Assembly: GCA_965248775.1 (NCBI GenBank)
Contig: OZ252150.1
Location: 2,728,001-2,792,000, forward strand
Direction of reading: 5' to 3'
Origin: JBHHUI01 sp965248775
GTDB lineage: Bacteria; Chloroflexota; Anaerolineae; Anaerolineales; JBHHUI01
Length of the DNA: 64,000 nucleotides
Shown: positions 9,192 through 17,933 of the stretch, piece by piece
Layout: every line of letters begins with the position of its first letter
Numbering within the stretch: the first letter of the stretch is position 1
Made by a program: the position numbers and the translations under genes
The notes under the pieces: generated by a model
What the model was told of the DNA's origin: nothing
Database searches by the model: none
The model's input: only the letters and a program-made list of their open reading frames with translations

Positions 9192-9856
9192 AATTGCCTA
9201 TTGAGGATCGACTCGAAAACCGGGCAATCATAACTCGTGAACTTCTGGCAGGCCGTGGGCACATCCCCCGGAATGGAATGTCCTCTGCTCACGAGCATGC
9301 GTGTGAGGTGACACAATGGTAACCCCATCACGTTTGCATAACAGCCATGCAATTTCTCGACCGGGTGAAAGTCTTCATTCTGAATTCCATACCCCCCCGC
9401 CTTATCGAGTGAGTCACCACTGTCGAGGTATTGTGTTAATTCGGCGTCAGAATATGGTCGCATGGGAACATGAGTCTGGCAAAGTTCGACTTCGATCCCT
9501 TCGGATTTAGAAGACTGGTAGGCAATCGCAGTCATGACAACGTGCTCACGCGCACGCAAATGTCGTAACATGCTCTCGGCCGCTTCCCGATCGGGCGGTT
9601 TACCCAGCACCTGATCGCCATCCACAACGATCGTATCAGCCGCGAGAACGGCCCGGCCGGAGGCCATTTGTCTGCCCGTCAAGGCTTTCTCGCGCGCCAT
9701 GCGCCGGACGTAGGCTTCTGGGTCTTCCCCTATGTTCTGAGTTTCATCAGTATCACCAACTTGCACTTCGAATGGCAAGCCGGTGAGCGCGAGTAGTTCG
9801 CGCCGGCGCGGCGATTGAGATACCAGGACAAGCGGTTCCCGTTGATCTTTACTCAA
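9188..9856 (-). CDS. maf: Maf-like nucleoside triphosphate pyrophosphatase
   Basis: The 222-residue product hydrolyses non-canonical or excess nucleotides (dTTP/UTP or modified NTP type) to monophosphates. The family signature SQSPRRRELL is near the N-terminus, followed by ADTIVV, LGKPPDREAA and GGYGIQ. Maf proteins are usually about 190-210 residues, and here a C-terminal tail of some 20 residues is extra. The start is TTG 9856; other starts upstream are not excluded. It is the first gene of the maf-PBP-rsgA operon and diverges from trmD, leaving a shared promoter region of about 80 bases. Confidence 0.9.
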   Translation of the reverse strand: MSKDQREPLVLVSQSPRRRELLALTGLPFEVQVGDTDETQNIGEDPEAYVRRMAREKALTGRQMASGRAVLAADTIVVDGDQVLGKPPDREAAESMLRHLRAREHVVMTAIAYQSSKSEGIEVELCQTHVPMRPYSDAELTQYLDSGDSLDKAGGYGIQNEDFHPVEKLHGCYANVMGLPLCHLTRMLVSRGHSIPGDVPTACQKFTSYDCPVFESILNRQL

Positions 9857-9927
9857 CCTTGCGCTCGCAAATGAAACTGGGGCTGATTCTTGTTCATGTG
9901 CAAAATTCTAGCACAGGAACGCGATGG

Positions 9928-9933
9928 TACAAT
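9928..9933 (+). promoter_or_regulatory. Candidate -10 box (TACAAT) for leaderless trmD
   Basis: TACAAT ends 6 bases before the GTG at 9940, with no ribosome binding site between. This decides the start: the longer upstream frame from 9859 has no homology-like sequence, while VRIDLFTIFP is the usual TrmD N-terminus. Confidence 0.45.
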
Positions 9934-9939
9934 CGCCGG

Positions 9940-10704
9940 GTGCGCATTGATCTCTTCACAATCTTCCCTAACATCTGTACAGCTTACCTCGATGAGAGCA
10001 TTCTCAAACGCGCCCGCGAAATGAATGCCCTGCAGGTCGATGTGCATGACCTGCGCAAATTCGCCACTGACAAACATCATTCCACCGACGACGAGCCATA
10101 TGGTGGCGGTGGCGGCATGGTGATGAAGCCGGAGCCGATCTTCGCCGCTGTAGAAGCGGTATTCGGCGAGAGTCAAACGGAGACGCCGGTGATCCTGCTC
10201 ACACCGCAAGGGCGACCCTTCACACAATCGGTTGCGCGCGAACTGGCAGGCAACGGGCGGCTGGCTCTTATTGCCGGACGATACGAGGGTGTGGACGAGC
10301 GTGTGCGCTCGCATCTTGCGACAGACGAATTATCCATTGGCGACTTCGTTCTCACCGGCGGCGAATTGCCGGCCCTGTCCGTCATTGATGCTGTGACACG
10401 CCTGCTGCCCGGTGTGCTCGGTGATCCCTCCGCCGCCAGCGACGACTCGTACGGTGCGGATGGCCTGCTCGAATATCCACACTACACCCGTCCAGCAGAT
10501 TTCCGAGATTTGCAGGTGCCGGAGGTTCTGCTTTCTGGTAATCACGCTCACATTGCGCGCTGGCGCCGGGAAGAGTCGCTGCGCCGCACCTGGAAGCGGC
10601 GCCCGGACCTTTTGCTCGCAGCAGAACTTTCCGACGAAGACCAACATTTCCTTGCTGTGCTGGCAGAAGAAAGCGCGCGTATACGCATTGAGCAGAGCGA
10701 ATAA
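9940..10704 (+). CDS. trmD: tRNA (guanine-N1)-methyltransferase
   Basis: TrmD methylates G37 next to the anticodon with S-adenosylmethionine and prevents frameshifting. The 254-residue protein shows IDLFTIFP at the start, DDEPYGGGGGMVMKPEP, LIAGRYEGVDERV and SIGDFVLTGGELPALSVIDAV; these form the trefoil-knot SAM site of the SPOUT class. ESLRRTWKRRPDLL near the end is the usual C-terminal tRNA-binding part. The length is normal for the family. The gene ends two bases before the next start, so the two are probably co-transcribed. Confidence 0.96.
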   Translation: MRIDLFTIFPNICTAYLDESILKRAREMNALQVDVHDLRKFATDKHHSTDDEPYGGGGGMVMKPEPIFAAVEAVFGESQTETPVILLTPQGRPFTQSVARELAGNGRLALIAGRYEGVDERVRSHLATDELSIGDFVLTGGELPALSVIDAVTRLLPGVLGDPSAASDDSYGADGLLEYPHYTRPADFRDLQVPEVLLSGNHAHIARWRREESLRRTWKRRPDLLLAAELSDEDQHFLAVLAEESARIRIEQSE

Positions 10705-10706
10705 CT

Positions 10707-11612
10707 ATGGAAATTCACATCATTGGCCTGCAACATCTTCAAGTTCGACATACCATCGCGGCATTCCTTGTCGTGGGACCGGGAGGGCCGTTGCTGGTCG
10801 AATCCGGACCACACTCGGCACACAAACAATTGCTGGCTGGCCTGGCTGAACATGGCTACGAACCGGAACAGATTAAGCATGTGTTCGTCACACACATTCA
10901 TTTGGACCACGCCGGTGGCGCAGGCTGGTGGGCGCAGCAAGGAGTTCAGATCTATGTACACCACAGAGGTGCCCTCCATCTCATCGATCCATCTCGCTTG
11001 TTGGCTAGCGCGCAGCGTATTTATGGAGATGCAATGGATTTACTCTGGGGTGACATTTTATCTGCGCCTGCAGAATGTGTTACTTCATTGAGCGATGGTG
11101 ATCGGATTGATGTCTGCGGGCTAGAAATTACAGCAATAGACACGCCCGGCCATGCTACACATCATCATGTCTTCAAAGTGAAAGACGTAGCCTTCGCTGG
11201 CGATATTGCCGGAGTGCGCATGCCGGACACACAACTTCTCTCGCTTGCCGCCCCGCCCCCCGAGTTTGATCTGGAACATTGGGTATCCAGTGTTTCGCGC
11301 TTACTGGTGGAAAATTTCAACACGATTTATCCTACCCACTTTGGGCGTTATGACGATCCCCGTCCGCACTTGGAAGCACTGGTTTCGTTACTCAGCCAGT
11401 CAGCCGAATTTGTGCGCGACCGGATGCAAGCCAATATGGCACGCTCGGATCTGATCAACGAATACGAAGCCTGGCAGCGTGAGCGCACAAATAAATATGG
11501 AATCACAGATGAGACTGTCAATCAGATTGAGATAGCCAGCGGACACGAAGCATCCGTGGATGGGCTAATGCGTTATTGGCGAAAACGCTGGGAGCGCGAG
11601 AGCAAGCATTAA
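10707..11612 (+). CDS. MBL-fold metallo-hydrolase
   Basis: A 301-residue metallo-beta-lactamase-fold enzyme. Metal ligands are visible as HIHLDH (about residue 72-77), TPGHATHH, FAGDIAG and PTHFG. The C-terminal 90 residues are helical (YEAWQRERTNKYGI), as in the lactonase/hydrolase type that acts on small thioesters, lactones or phosphates; the substrate cannot be told. It follows trmD by two bases and meets the minus-strand gene at 11609 tail to tail, with 4 shared bases. Confidence 0.88.
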   Translation: MEIHIIGLQHLQVRHTIAAFLVVGPGGPLLVESGPHSAHKQLLAGLAEHGYEPEQIKHVFVTHIHLDHAGGAGWWAQQGVQIYVHHRGALHLIDPSRLLASAQRIYGDAMDLLWGDILSAPAECVTSLSDGDRIDVCGLEITAIDTPGHATHHHVFKVKDVAFAGDIAGVRMPDTQLLSLAAPPPEFDLEHWVSSVSRLLVENFNTIYPTHFGRYDDPRPHLEALVSLLSQSAEFVRDRMQANMARSDLINEYEAWQRERTNKYGITDETVNQIEIASGHEASVDGLMRYWRKRWERESKH

Positions 11613-12871
11613 TCCGACGGACAGTATGGGCTAAGGAAAGCAAGTTTACGCACAAGAGCCTGCCCTGCTGAAGTTACTCCGACTGTCACACGGGCCGTTT
11701 CGCAGCGCGAGCCGGTCAGCACGAACTGATCTCCCTGCAAGACAACACCGTCCACCCAGTAGAAATATCGTCCATCGCCGCCGGTTGCTTCCAATTGGAC
11801 TGAAGCGAGCCATTCATAACCATATGGTGATGGCCCCCAGGTGAGCAGCCGCCAATCCAATTGTAGATCGGTATCAGCGCCAGTCTCTTCTATGAGGTAC
11901 GGGTTCGTATTGGATCCCTGATAGACAACATCCGCCAGGTTGAGACTACAGTCGGCCACAAATTGAATGATGACATCCGTGGCAGTCACTCCAGGTTGGC
12001 GAAGCGCCAAGAGAAATGTTTCGTCGGCAGCCGCACGTCCAAGCTCAATGACAATTTCTTCACGGAATGGTTGCAGCTGTTCGTTTGCGATGACTTCTCC
12101 CGAACCGGCGCGGACAAGGCGCAACGTGGCACCGCTAAGATCGGCGGCCGCAATGATCTCGTTTGGGCGAATCGTCACATTCACGGTGCGGGCCGCACAG
12201 CCATCCGGATGTGCACTGCTGTCGAAGGTAGCGGACAACTCTTCACCAAATGGATGAAGATCCGCCACGGGCGTCTCTTCTATCTCCTCGGTGTCTGTTG
12301 GACGGAATTCTGCGGTCGCGGTGACCTCCGATTCTATTTCGGCAATTAATTCTGTCGGTGTTGCAATATCGATTGCAACTGCTTCGGATTCAGCTGTTGG
12401 CTCGTCCTCCTCGGCAGGGCGTTCGGTGGCAGACTGGTTGACTATCGGGAATGAACCCAGCATCGCTCCTACCACAATGCACAGAACCACCAGCCCAACT
12501 CCTCCGAGGACGAACCAAGGCCAGCGGACTTTGCGCTGCGGCTGCACTGCTAGGCTGGGTGATTCCGTACGCTCGCGAAGCGCTGGCACATCTGCTTGTG
12601 GCGTTGGTTGCTCGGAGCGCATAGTTGTAGTCGCCGGGCGTAAAGTTGTATCTGGGTAAGTACCCGTTTCATCAAAAACGAAGGAGGCCCAGAAACGTAA
12701 ATTCTCGCGGAGTTGATCGCGTTCGCGAGGCGCGACCATTGCGGCGGAGGCAGTAAGCGCCTGTTGAATATAAGCGCTTGCAGCCTGTGCAATTTTGGCA
12801 GCGGTTTCGCCGTCCTCCTGGCGACCTAATAGTTTTTCATGTTCTGCCTGCATGCGCTCGAATTCAGTCAC
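11609..12871 (-). CDS. Single-TM protein of the kinase operon, unknown function
   Basis: A 420-residue protein with a helical N-terminal cytoplasmic part (MTEFERMQAEHEKLLG), one membrane segment (WPWFVLGGVGLVVLCIVVGAML, about residue 120-140), an acidic Thr/Glu/Pro-rich spacer and an outside C-terminal domain with several Cys (CAARTVNVTIRP, CSLNLADVVYQG, CETARVTVGV). It overlaps the preceding gene by 8 bases and is the last gene of the Ser/Thr kinase operon, so it may be a target or sensor of that pathway. I do not recognise the family. Confidence 0.65.
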   Translation of the reverse strand: MTEFERMQAEHEKLLGRQEDGETAAKIAQAASAYIQQALTASAAMVAPRERDQLRENLRFWASFVFDETGTYPDTTLRPATTTMRSEQPTPQADVPALRERTESPSLAVQPQRKVRWPWFVLGGVGLVVLCIVVGAMLGSFPIVNQSATERPAEEDEPTAESEAVAIDIATPTELIAEIESEVTATAEFRPTDTEEIEETPVADLHPFGEELSATFDSSAHPDGCAARTVNVTIRPNEIIAAADLSGATLRLVRAGSGEVIANEQLQPFREEIVIELGRAAADETFLLALRQPGVTATDVIIQFVADCSLNLADVVYQGSNTNPYLIEETGADTDLQLDWRLLTWGPSPYGYEWLASVQLEATGGDGRYFYWVDGVVLQGDQFVLTGSRCETARVTVGVTSAGQALVRKLAFLSPYCPSD

Positions 12872-13580
12872 TGCCCACGCTCCCCAATACTATGCGAGAC
12901 AAGTTGAACAACTCGGTCGCTGTATCGCGCAAATGTTTATCCGCCAGATACATATGTCTTGAGGCGATGTCACTAAATTCGTAGGTCGTATCGTAGAGAG
13001 TCGCTGCATCTAACGCCTCCATTGCCAGCAACTCGTCCAGGCGGGCGCGCGCCACCTCCAATTCCACCGCCCAACGCGGCCCTTGCATGCCACCAGTTTC
13101 CAGCCGCACAAACGCTGGCCCGATGTATTTCAATGTCGCCGCACCTTCCAACAGCAAGTTCACTTTCTGCGCCACAGGTCGCCACATGCGCCTCATGGCG
13201 CGCACATCAGGGGTTGTACCCGAAGCATCCAAACGTTCGACCTCGCGCGAAAATTGGTCAAGGGTGTAGATCACATCGTTGATATAGTTATGCACTTCTT
13301 TCCATTCAAACAGGCGAACGTGGAAGAGTTGAAAGTCGTTGAGCGCTTCCTGCAAGTGCTCCGGGCCCGGATCATCTGGCATCGCCTCGCGCAAGACACT
13401 GACCAGCTTCTCCACGTCGAGCTGTATATAGTTTTCTATCTTGTCGCCACCAACGATATCGCCACTCGCCTGAATCCGGCCGCCTTCGCCGGTACGGATG
13501 TTTACGCTGCCCCGCTGCCCGGCTTCACCCTCCTGTGGGGCAGGTTTTATGTTGGGATCGGAACTGGATTTATCACTCAA
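12864..13580 (-). CDS. GDIVGGDKI-motif protein, unknown function
   Basis: A 238-residue soluble protein with a TTG start. Residues 1-35 are polar and unstructured; then comes RIQASGDIVGGDKIENYIQ, a short Gly/Asp beta-type motif found in front of signalling or effector domains in several Chloroflexota, actinobacterial and cyanobacterial proteins. The rest is mostly helical (EALNDFQLFHVRLFEWKEVH and RHMYLADKHLRDTATELF), like a helical bundle adaptor. It sits between the PP2C gene and the single-TM gene and overlaps the latter, so a role as adaptor between them is a guess from position only. Confidence 0.6.
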   Translation of the reverse strand: MSDKSSSDPNIKPAPQEGEAGQRGSVNIRTGEGGRIQASGDIVGGDKIENYIQLDVEKLVSVLREAMPDDPGPEHLQEALNDFQLFHVRLFEWKEVHNYINDVIYTLDQFSREVERLDASGTTPDVRAMRRMWRPVAQKVNLLLEGAATLKYIGPAFVRLETGGMQGPRWAVELEVARARLDELLAMEALDAATLYDTTYEFSDIASRHMYLADKHLRDTATELFNLSRIVLGSVGSD

Positions 13581-13740
13581 TGTAGATAGTTATTCCGTCT
13601 GAACATTGATCGCATTTACACAGATCGCGCCGATCTCGATACATATTGTGGGTTTCAGCATCCTGAAAGTCTGCAATCACCGTTTACCCACAACACAGTA
13701 GACAACATCTATAAGTACTTCTTTTAATTGCCCAGCAGAG

Positions 13741-14652
13741 TCAAAATAATTTCAGGGCAATCACCCCTAATAGACCCAATCCCCCTAGCACAATAAACAC
13801 ACCTGCAGCCCAGAACAACAGGCGCAAAATGTTACGCTGCGCTGCGCCGATTTGCAACACGAGAGCCGTTACATTGTCCGTACCGCCAGCCGCCAAAGCG
13901 CGGCGCACCAGCTCTTCTGTCGCGGTTTGCGGATCGAGATGCTCACGCAAGGCCGTTGCGATTTCTGCATCGTCGATCATATCGTTCAAGCCGTCCGAAC
14001 ACAGCAAAATGCGATCCCCCTTTTGCAAACGGTAGCCCTGATTGGTTCGAGATTGTTCGTCTGTCTCTTTTGGGGAGAGCTGCAATCGAAAATCCGGTAT
14101 AGGGTCTGCCCCTGCGCCGAGATAGCGACGCAGCACATTGCGGCGAGGATGATTGCGGGCTTCCTCGCTGGACAGGACGCCTTTATCGCGCGCTTCTTGT
14201 ACCCAGGAATGGTCGATCGAAATCTGACGCAATTTGCCTTCACGTAGCAAGTAAATCCGGCTGTCACCAATTGATACCGTGTAGAGCGAACGATCGAACA
14301 CCAATGCTGCGACACAGGTAGTCCCCAAGCCTTCTGACTCTGGGTGTTCGAACGTATGATCCGCAATGGCCTCGCTGGTATCCGCAACCGCGTGAGTGAA
14401 CAGGCTGCGATAGTCGATTGCATCGGCTTTATCAAATGCACTCGGAATGATATCGACTGCGATGCCGGAGGCTACTTCGCCTGCCCGGTGTCCGCCAATC
14501 CCATCTGCGACCATTGCGAGTGTTACGGGTGTCCGCACTCCGGGTGGCGAATCATAAAAGGCGACCGCATAGTTATCTTCATTGTTCACCCGTGTCTGTC
14601 CCGGGTGTGACAGGCTCCCAACCTTAGGATCGCTGTGTTTGCGACGTTTCAT
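13741..14652 (-). CDS. PP2C-type Ser/Thr protein phosphatase with C-terminal TM anchor
   Basis: A 303-residue PPM/PP2C phosphatase, the usual partner that reverses Hanks-type kinase phosphorylation. Metal-binding motifs are complete: RVNNEDNYAV, VADGIGGHRAGEVAS, IGDSRIYLL, LCSDGLNDMI and GGTDNVTALV. After the catalytic domain comes one hydrophobic segment (LLFWAAGVFIVLGGLGLLGVIALKLF), so the enzyme is tail-anchored with the catalytic part inside. It is downstream of two kinases on the same strand, which are the likely source of its substrates. Confidence 0.93.
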   Translation of the reverse strand: MKRRKHSDPKVGSLSHPGQTRVNNEDNYAVAFYDSPPGVRTPVTLAMVADGIGGHRAGEVASGIAVDIIPSAFDKADAIDYRSLFTHAVADTSEAIADHTFEHPESEGLGTTCVAALVFDRSLYTVSIGDSRIYLLREGKLRQISIDHSWVQEARDKGVLSSEEARNHPRRNVLRRYLGAGADPIPDFRLQLSPKETDEQSRTNQGYRLQKGDRILLCSDGLNDMIDDAEIATALREHLDPQTATEELVRRALAAGGTDNVTALVLQIGAAQRNILRLLFWAAGVFIVLGGLGLLGVIALKLF

Positions 14653-14737
14653 AAGCCTTATCTCGCTGCCTTATTCTGATTTGCTTCGCACCAACATTCA
14701 AATACTTGATCAACTCTGAAAACAAAATTAGCGCACT

Positions 14738-16000
14738 TTACGGATTATCGACCACGTGTTGATGCTCTGTAACAATCGGCAAGAACTTGAACAGTTCTGC
14801 CCCTAGATGGACATCGTTTCCGGGCAGGAGCAGTCGCTTCTCATTCTCAACTAGGCACACGCCGTTCACCCAAGTTCCATTGAAACTACCGAGGTCCTCG
14901 ATGAAAAATCCGCCCGAATCTGCACGCGTCAAGCGACAGTGCCGCCGGGAGATTGTCTTCGGATTGGAAAGGTCGAGCGCACCGAGGTCTATGTCCAGCG
15001 CAGGACTCGTGTCCTTCGACGTCGATCGTCCAACCAGATACTCCGTCGCATCAAGCAGCACACGGATACCGGATTCCGATTCAAGGCAGAATGTCGTTTG
15101 CACTGCACGCGGCACTTCCGGTGCCGGCAGCGCCTCCACTCCTAGGCTGTCCCACGGCAATGCCAGGGAAGCGCCCGCCAGGAGACCATCCAAGTCCGAG
15201 ATGAGTTCCTGCGGTGTTTCGTAGCGCATCTCCGGTTTTAACGCGAGCAGACAATTGAGAATTTCTTTACCGCTGGCCGCCGGTCTTTCGCGGTTCACCG
15301 ATTCGAGAAATTCTGAAGAGAGCATATGCTCGCCCGAGCGTCCGCGTGGAGGCAAATGACCTGTGAGACATTCAGCCATGATGACTCCGAGCGAATACAG
15401 GTCTGCGCGGATATCCACGCTGCGCGCGTCGAGCATTTGTTCCGGGGCAGCATAGGCCAATGTACCGGCAAAAATATTGGCCCCGGTAAGGGTGTCTTCG
15501 TTGAGATTCCGGGCAATGCCAAAGTCAAGGATCAATACAGTATCGTCAGCCTGGATCATCAGATTAGGCGCTTTCAAATCCCTGTGGACGATACCCAATC
15601 TGTACAGTTCATCCAGCCCTAGCGCGATCTGGCGCGCTAGGGCGAGCGTGTTTTGCTCGGATATCGTTTCCAGCCGTCGGATGATGCGGGCCAGTGTGAG
15701 ACCCTCAATATACGCCATTGCAATAAACGTGACGGGACTGAGTAGATCTTCCTGTGTATGATCAATGGCGAAGTCGTAGATGGAAACAATGTGCGGGCTT
15801 TGTGCGTCTTTGAGGATATTGATTTCGCGCACGAATCGGGCGAGAAAACGCCGATCGATCATATGGTCGTGCACAACCTTTACCACAACCATGCGCCCAA
15901 CCATTAAATCGCGCGCTAGAAAGACCGTGGCGGACCCGCCAGTTGCGAGTTGATCGTAGAGCCGATATCGACCTTTGAGAGTCGTGCCGATCAAATTCAT
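14738..16000 (-). CDS. Ser/Thr protein kinase with C-terminal FHA domain
   Basis: A 420-residue Hanks-type kinase. The kinase domain (about residues 10-270) has the glycine loop LATGGSATVF, the ATP Lys in VVVKVV, HRDLKAPN and DFGIAR, so it should be active. The C-terminal FHA domain (YLVGRS, then SRRHCRLTR and SFNGTWVNG) binds phosphothreonine. It probably holds an autophosphorylated partner, such as the WD40 kinase next to it. Its ATG shares ATGA with the stop of that upstream gene. No membrane segment is present. Confidence 0.93.
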   Translation of the reverse strand: MNLIGTTLKGRYRLYDQLATGGSATVFLARDLMVGRMVVVKVVHDHMIDRRFLARFVREINILKDAQSPHIVSIYDFAIDHTQEDLLSPVTFIAMAYIEGLTLARIIRRLETISEQNTLALARQIALGLDELYRLGIVHRDLKAPNLMIQADDTVLILDFGIARNLNEDTLTGANIFAGTLAYAAPEQMLDARSVDIRADLYSLGVIMAECLTGHLPPRGRSGEHMLSSEFLESVNRERPAASGKEILNCLLALKPEMRYETPQELISDLDGLLAGASLALPWDSLGVEALPAPEVPRAVQTTFCLESESGIRVLLDATEYLVGRSTSKDTSPALDIDLGALDLSNPKTISRRHCRLTRADSGGFFIEDLGSFNGTWVNGVCLVENEKRLLLPGNDVHLGAELFKFLPIVTEHQHVVDNP

Positions 16001-16350
16001 GATTCCGAGCGGGCTGCCCAGATACGCACGGTTCCATCATCGCCGCCGCTGACAACCTTCCGGCCGTCAGGGGAAAAATCAATACAGCGCACCCATTCTG
16101 TGTGCCCGCTGAGTATCTGACGAACCTGACCGCTCGCCAGGTCCCACACGCGCACGATAGGATCAAAACTCGCAGTGGCAATACGATTGCCTGCTACATC
16201 ACTCGCAACGGACCAGATGCCGCTACTCGGCCCGGCCAGGGTACGCAGACAACGCCCGGTTTCGATCTGCCAGAGCCGAATGGTGCGGTCGGCGCTGCCG
16301 GAAAGCAGCCCCTGCTGGTTGAACGTGACCGACCATACCCTCGTGCGCAT
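15997..16350 (-). pseudogene. C-terminal WD40 blades of the frameshifted kinase
   Basis: This frame holds blades 5-7 of a WD40 propeller: VWSVTFNQQGLLSGSADRTI, RIATASFDPIVRVWDL and VVSGGDDGTVRIW. It continues the kinase at 16223-17821, which runs out of frame in blade 5 around 16328-16343. Joined, the two give exactly seven blades, a complete propeller. Loss of one unit of a TATGG direct repeat (5 bases) would explain the shift, since adding it back gives HEGMVWSVTF. Whether this part is translated at all is unclear. Confidence 0.8.
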
Positions 16351-17821
16351 GCAATTTGCGCACCAAGCTGCGGTCGGCCATCCTCCAGATTGCGATAATT
16401 TTATCGCTCCCCGCGGAAGCCAGGTAGCTACCGTCAGGGCTGAAAGCCACGCTACGCACCCAATCCGTATAGCGGGTCAGCCGTGCCTGAAATTCTCCAC
16501 TACGCGCATTCCATAACAGGACCGTCCCGCCACTGGCGGGGTCCACCCCCGCTGTTGCGAGAGACGCTCCCAATGGTCCGAATGCCAATGTTGAAATGCC
16601 TGCTGCCGATTTGAGCAAACGCAATACTTCGCCGTTGGCCGTATTCCATATCCGCACAGTGCCATCATCACTACCGGCAGCCAGTAGCGAACTGTCGGGA
16701 CTGAATGCAACCGAGGTGACGCTGCTCTCATGCCCGGTAAGTACATACGTGGTGCTACCTGTATCAACGTTCCACAACCGCACGGTGCGGTCATCACTCG
16801 CCGATGCCACCATGCGCCCATTAGGACTGTACGCGATGCCAAGCACGGTGCCGTCGTGGCCAGTGAGGGTGGACAGCATCTGTCCGGTGATGCGACCCAT
16901 CCCGCGCGCCGTATCTCGCGTGAGCGGCGCAGTTGTTCGGGAGTGTGCAGGTTCCGTTTCTAAAATCCCGTCCGGGCGCTCGTAGACTGTGGCGCGCAAA
17001 TGACGGGGCGCGTTGAGAACAAATCGCAGTCCGTCCGCGAACTGTTGGGCATCCTCGTAGCGATCAATTGCTTGCTTTGCGAGCACCCGCCGAAAGATAG
17101 GCTCAAGCGCCTCATCGAGATCGGGCAGGATTGAACGCAAATCCGGCGGATCATCTGAGAGATGTTTGAATATCAATCCCATGGGGGTAGATGCTTCGAA
17201 GGGCTGTTTACCGGTCAGCATTTCAAATGCAACAATGCCGAGTGAGTAAATATCGCAGCGTTGGTCTGTTTCCGCTCCGCGCGCTTGTTCGGGACACATG
17301 TAAGTGGGCGTACCGATAAGGCCGCCACCTGTGATCGTGGCTCTGCTCTCGCGAAATTTGGCAATGCCAAAGTCAGCCAGATAAGCAATACCGTGCGCAT
17401 CGAAGAGTACATTTGTGGGCTTGATATCGCGATGGTAGATACCGCGCGCGTGGGCAGCGGAAAGCGCCTTCGCCAGCCGGTCTACAAGCTCTGTAACCGT
17501 TTCAAGTGGCATTCCCTTCTGATCGATCTGGTCTTGGAGCGTGCCACCCGGCATATAACGCATCACGATGAACGGCTGGCCGATCTCTTCACCAACATCG
17601 TAGAGCGGAACGATCGCCGGGTGTTCGAGCGAGGCGACGATCTCAGCCTCTTTTTTGAAGCGAGCACGAAAACCGGGATCGTTGGTGAATTGACGCGGCA
17701 GCACCTTCACCGCAACTTTGCGTCCAATCACAGGATCGCGCGCCAGAAACACAGCCGCCATCCCGCCGCGGCCGAGCTCTGATTCGATCTCGTAGCGTCC
17801 GACCTTTTTAAGCTGCACCAC
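16223..17821 (-). CDS. Ser/Thr protein kinase with WD40 repeats (frameshifted before the end)
   Basis: The first gene of the signalling operon. The kinase domain (residues about 8-270) is intact: LGRGGMAAVFLARD, VAVKVL, HRDIKPTNVLFD, DFGIAK and CPEQARGAE. A short linker leads to WD40 blades 1-4 (VRLWNV, VRIWNT, VLLWNA and IIAIWRM endings). Blade 5 begins at KLHAHEG and then shifts frame, so the last ~30 residues here are noise. With a cut propeller the kinase may fold badly or lose its binding partner. It could also be an assembly error; reads would decide. Confidence 0.88.
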   Translation of the reverse strand: MVQLKKVGRYEIESELGRGGMAAVFLARDPVIGRKVAVKVLPRQFTNDPGFRARFKKEAEIVASLEHPAIVPLYDVGEEIGQPFIVMRYMPGGTLQDQIDQKGMPLETVTELVDRLAKALSAAHARGIYHRDIKPTNVLFDAHGIAYLADFGIAKFRESRATITGGGLIGTPTYMCPEQARGAETDQRCDIYSLGIVAFEMLTGKQPFEASTPMGLIFKHLSDDPPDLRSILPDLDEALEPIFRRVLAKQAIDRYEDAQQFADGLRFVLNAPRHLRATVYERPDGILETEPAHSRTTAPLTRDTARGMGRITGQMLSTLTGHDGTVLGIAYSPNGRMVASASDDRTVRLWNVDTGSTTYVLTGHESSVTSVAFSPDSSLLAAGSDDGTVRIWNTANGEVLRLLKSAAGISTLAFGPLGASLATAGVDPASGGTVLLWNARSGEFQARLTRYTDWVRSVAFSPDGSYLASAGSDKIIAIWRMADRSLVRKLHAHEGMVGHVQPAGAAFRQRRPHHSALADRNRALSAYPGRAE

Positions 17822-17933
17822 AATACTCGTTTAACTACCCAGTCTTCTGATAGTCTTGGACACAGATTTCAACAGATTGTTCATCGAAGCATGATTGTAC
17901 TAAACGGAGAGTTTCCAGCAATTCGTTCCAAAC

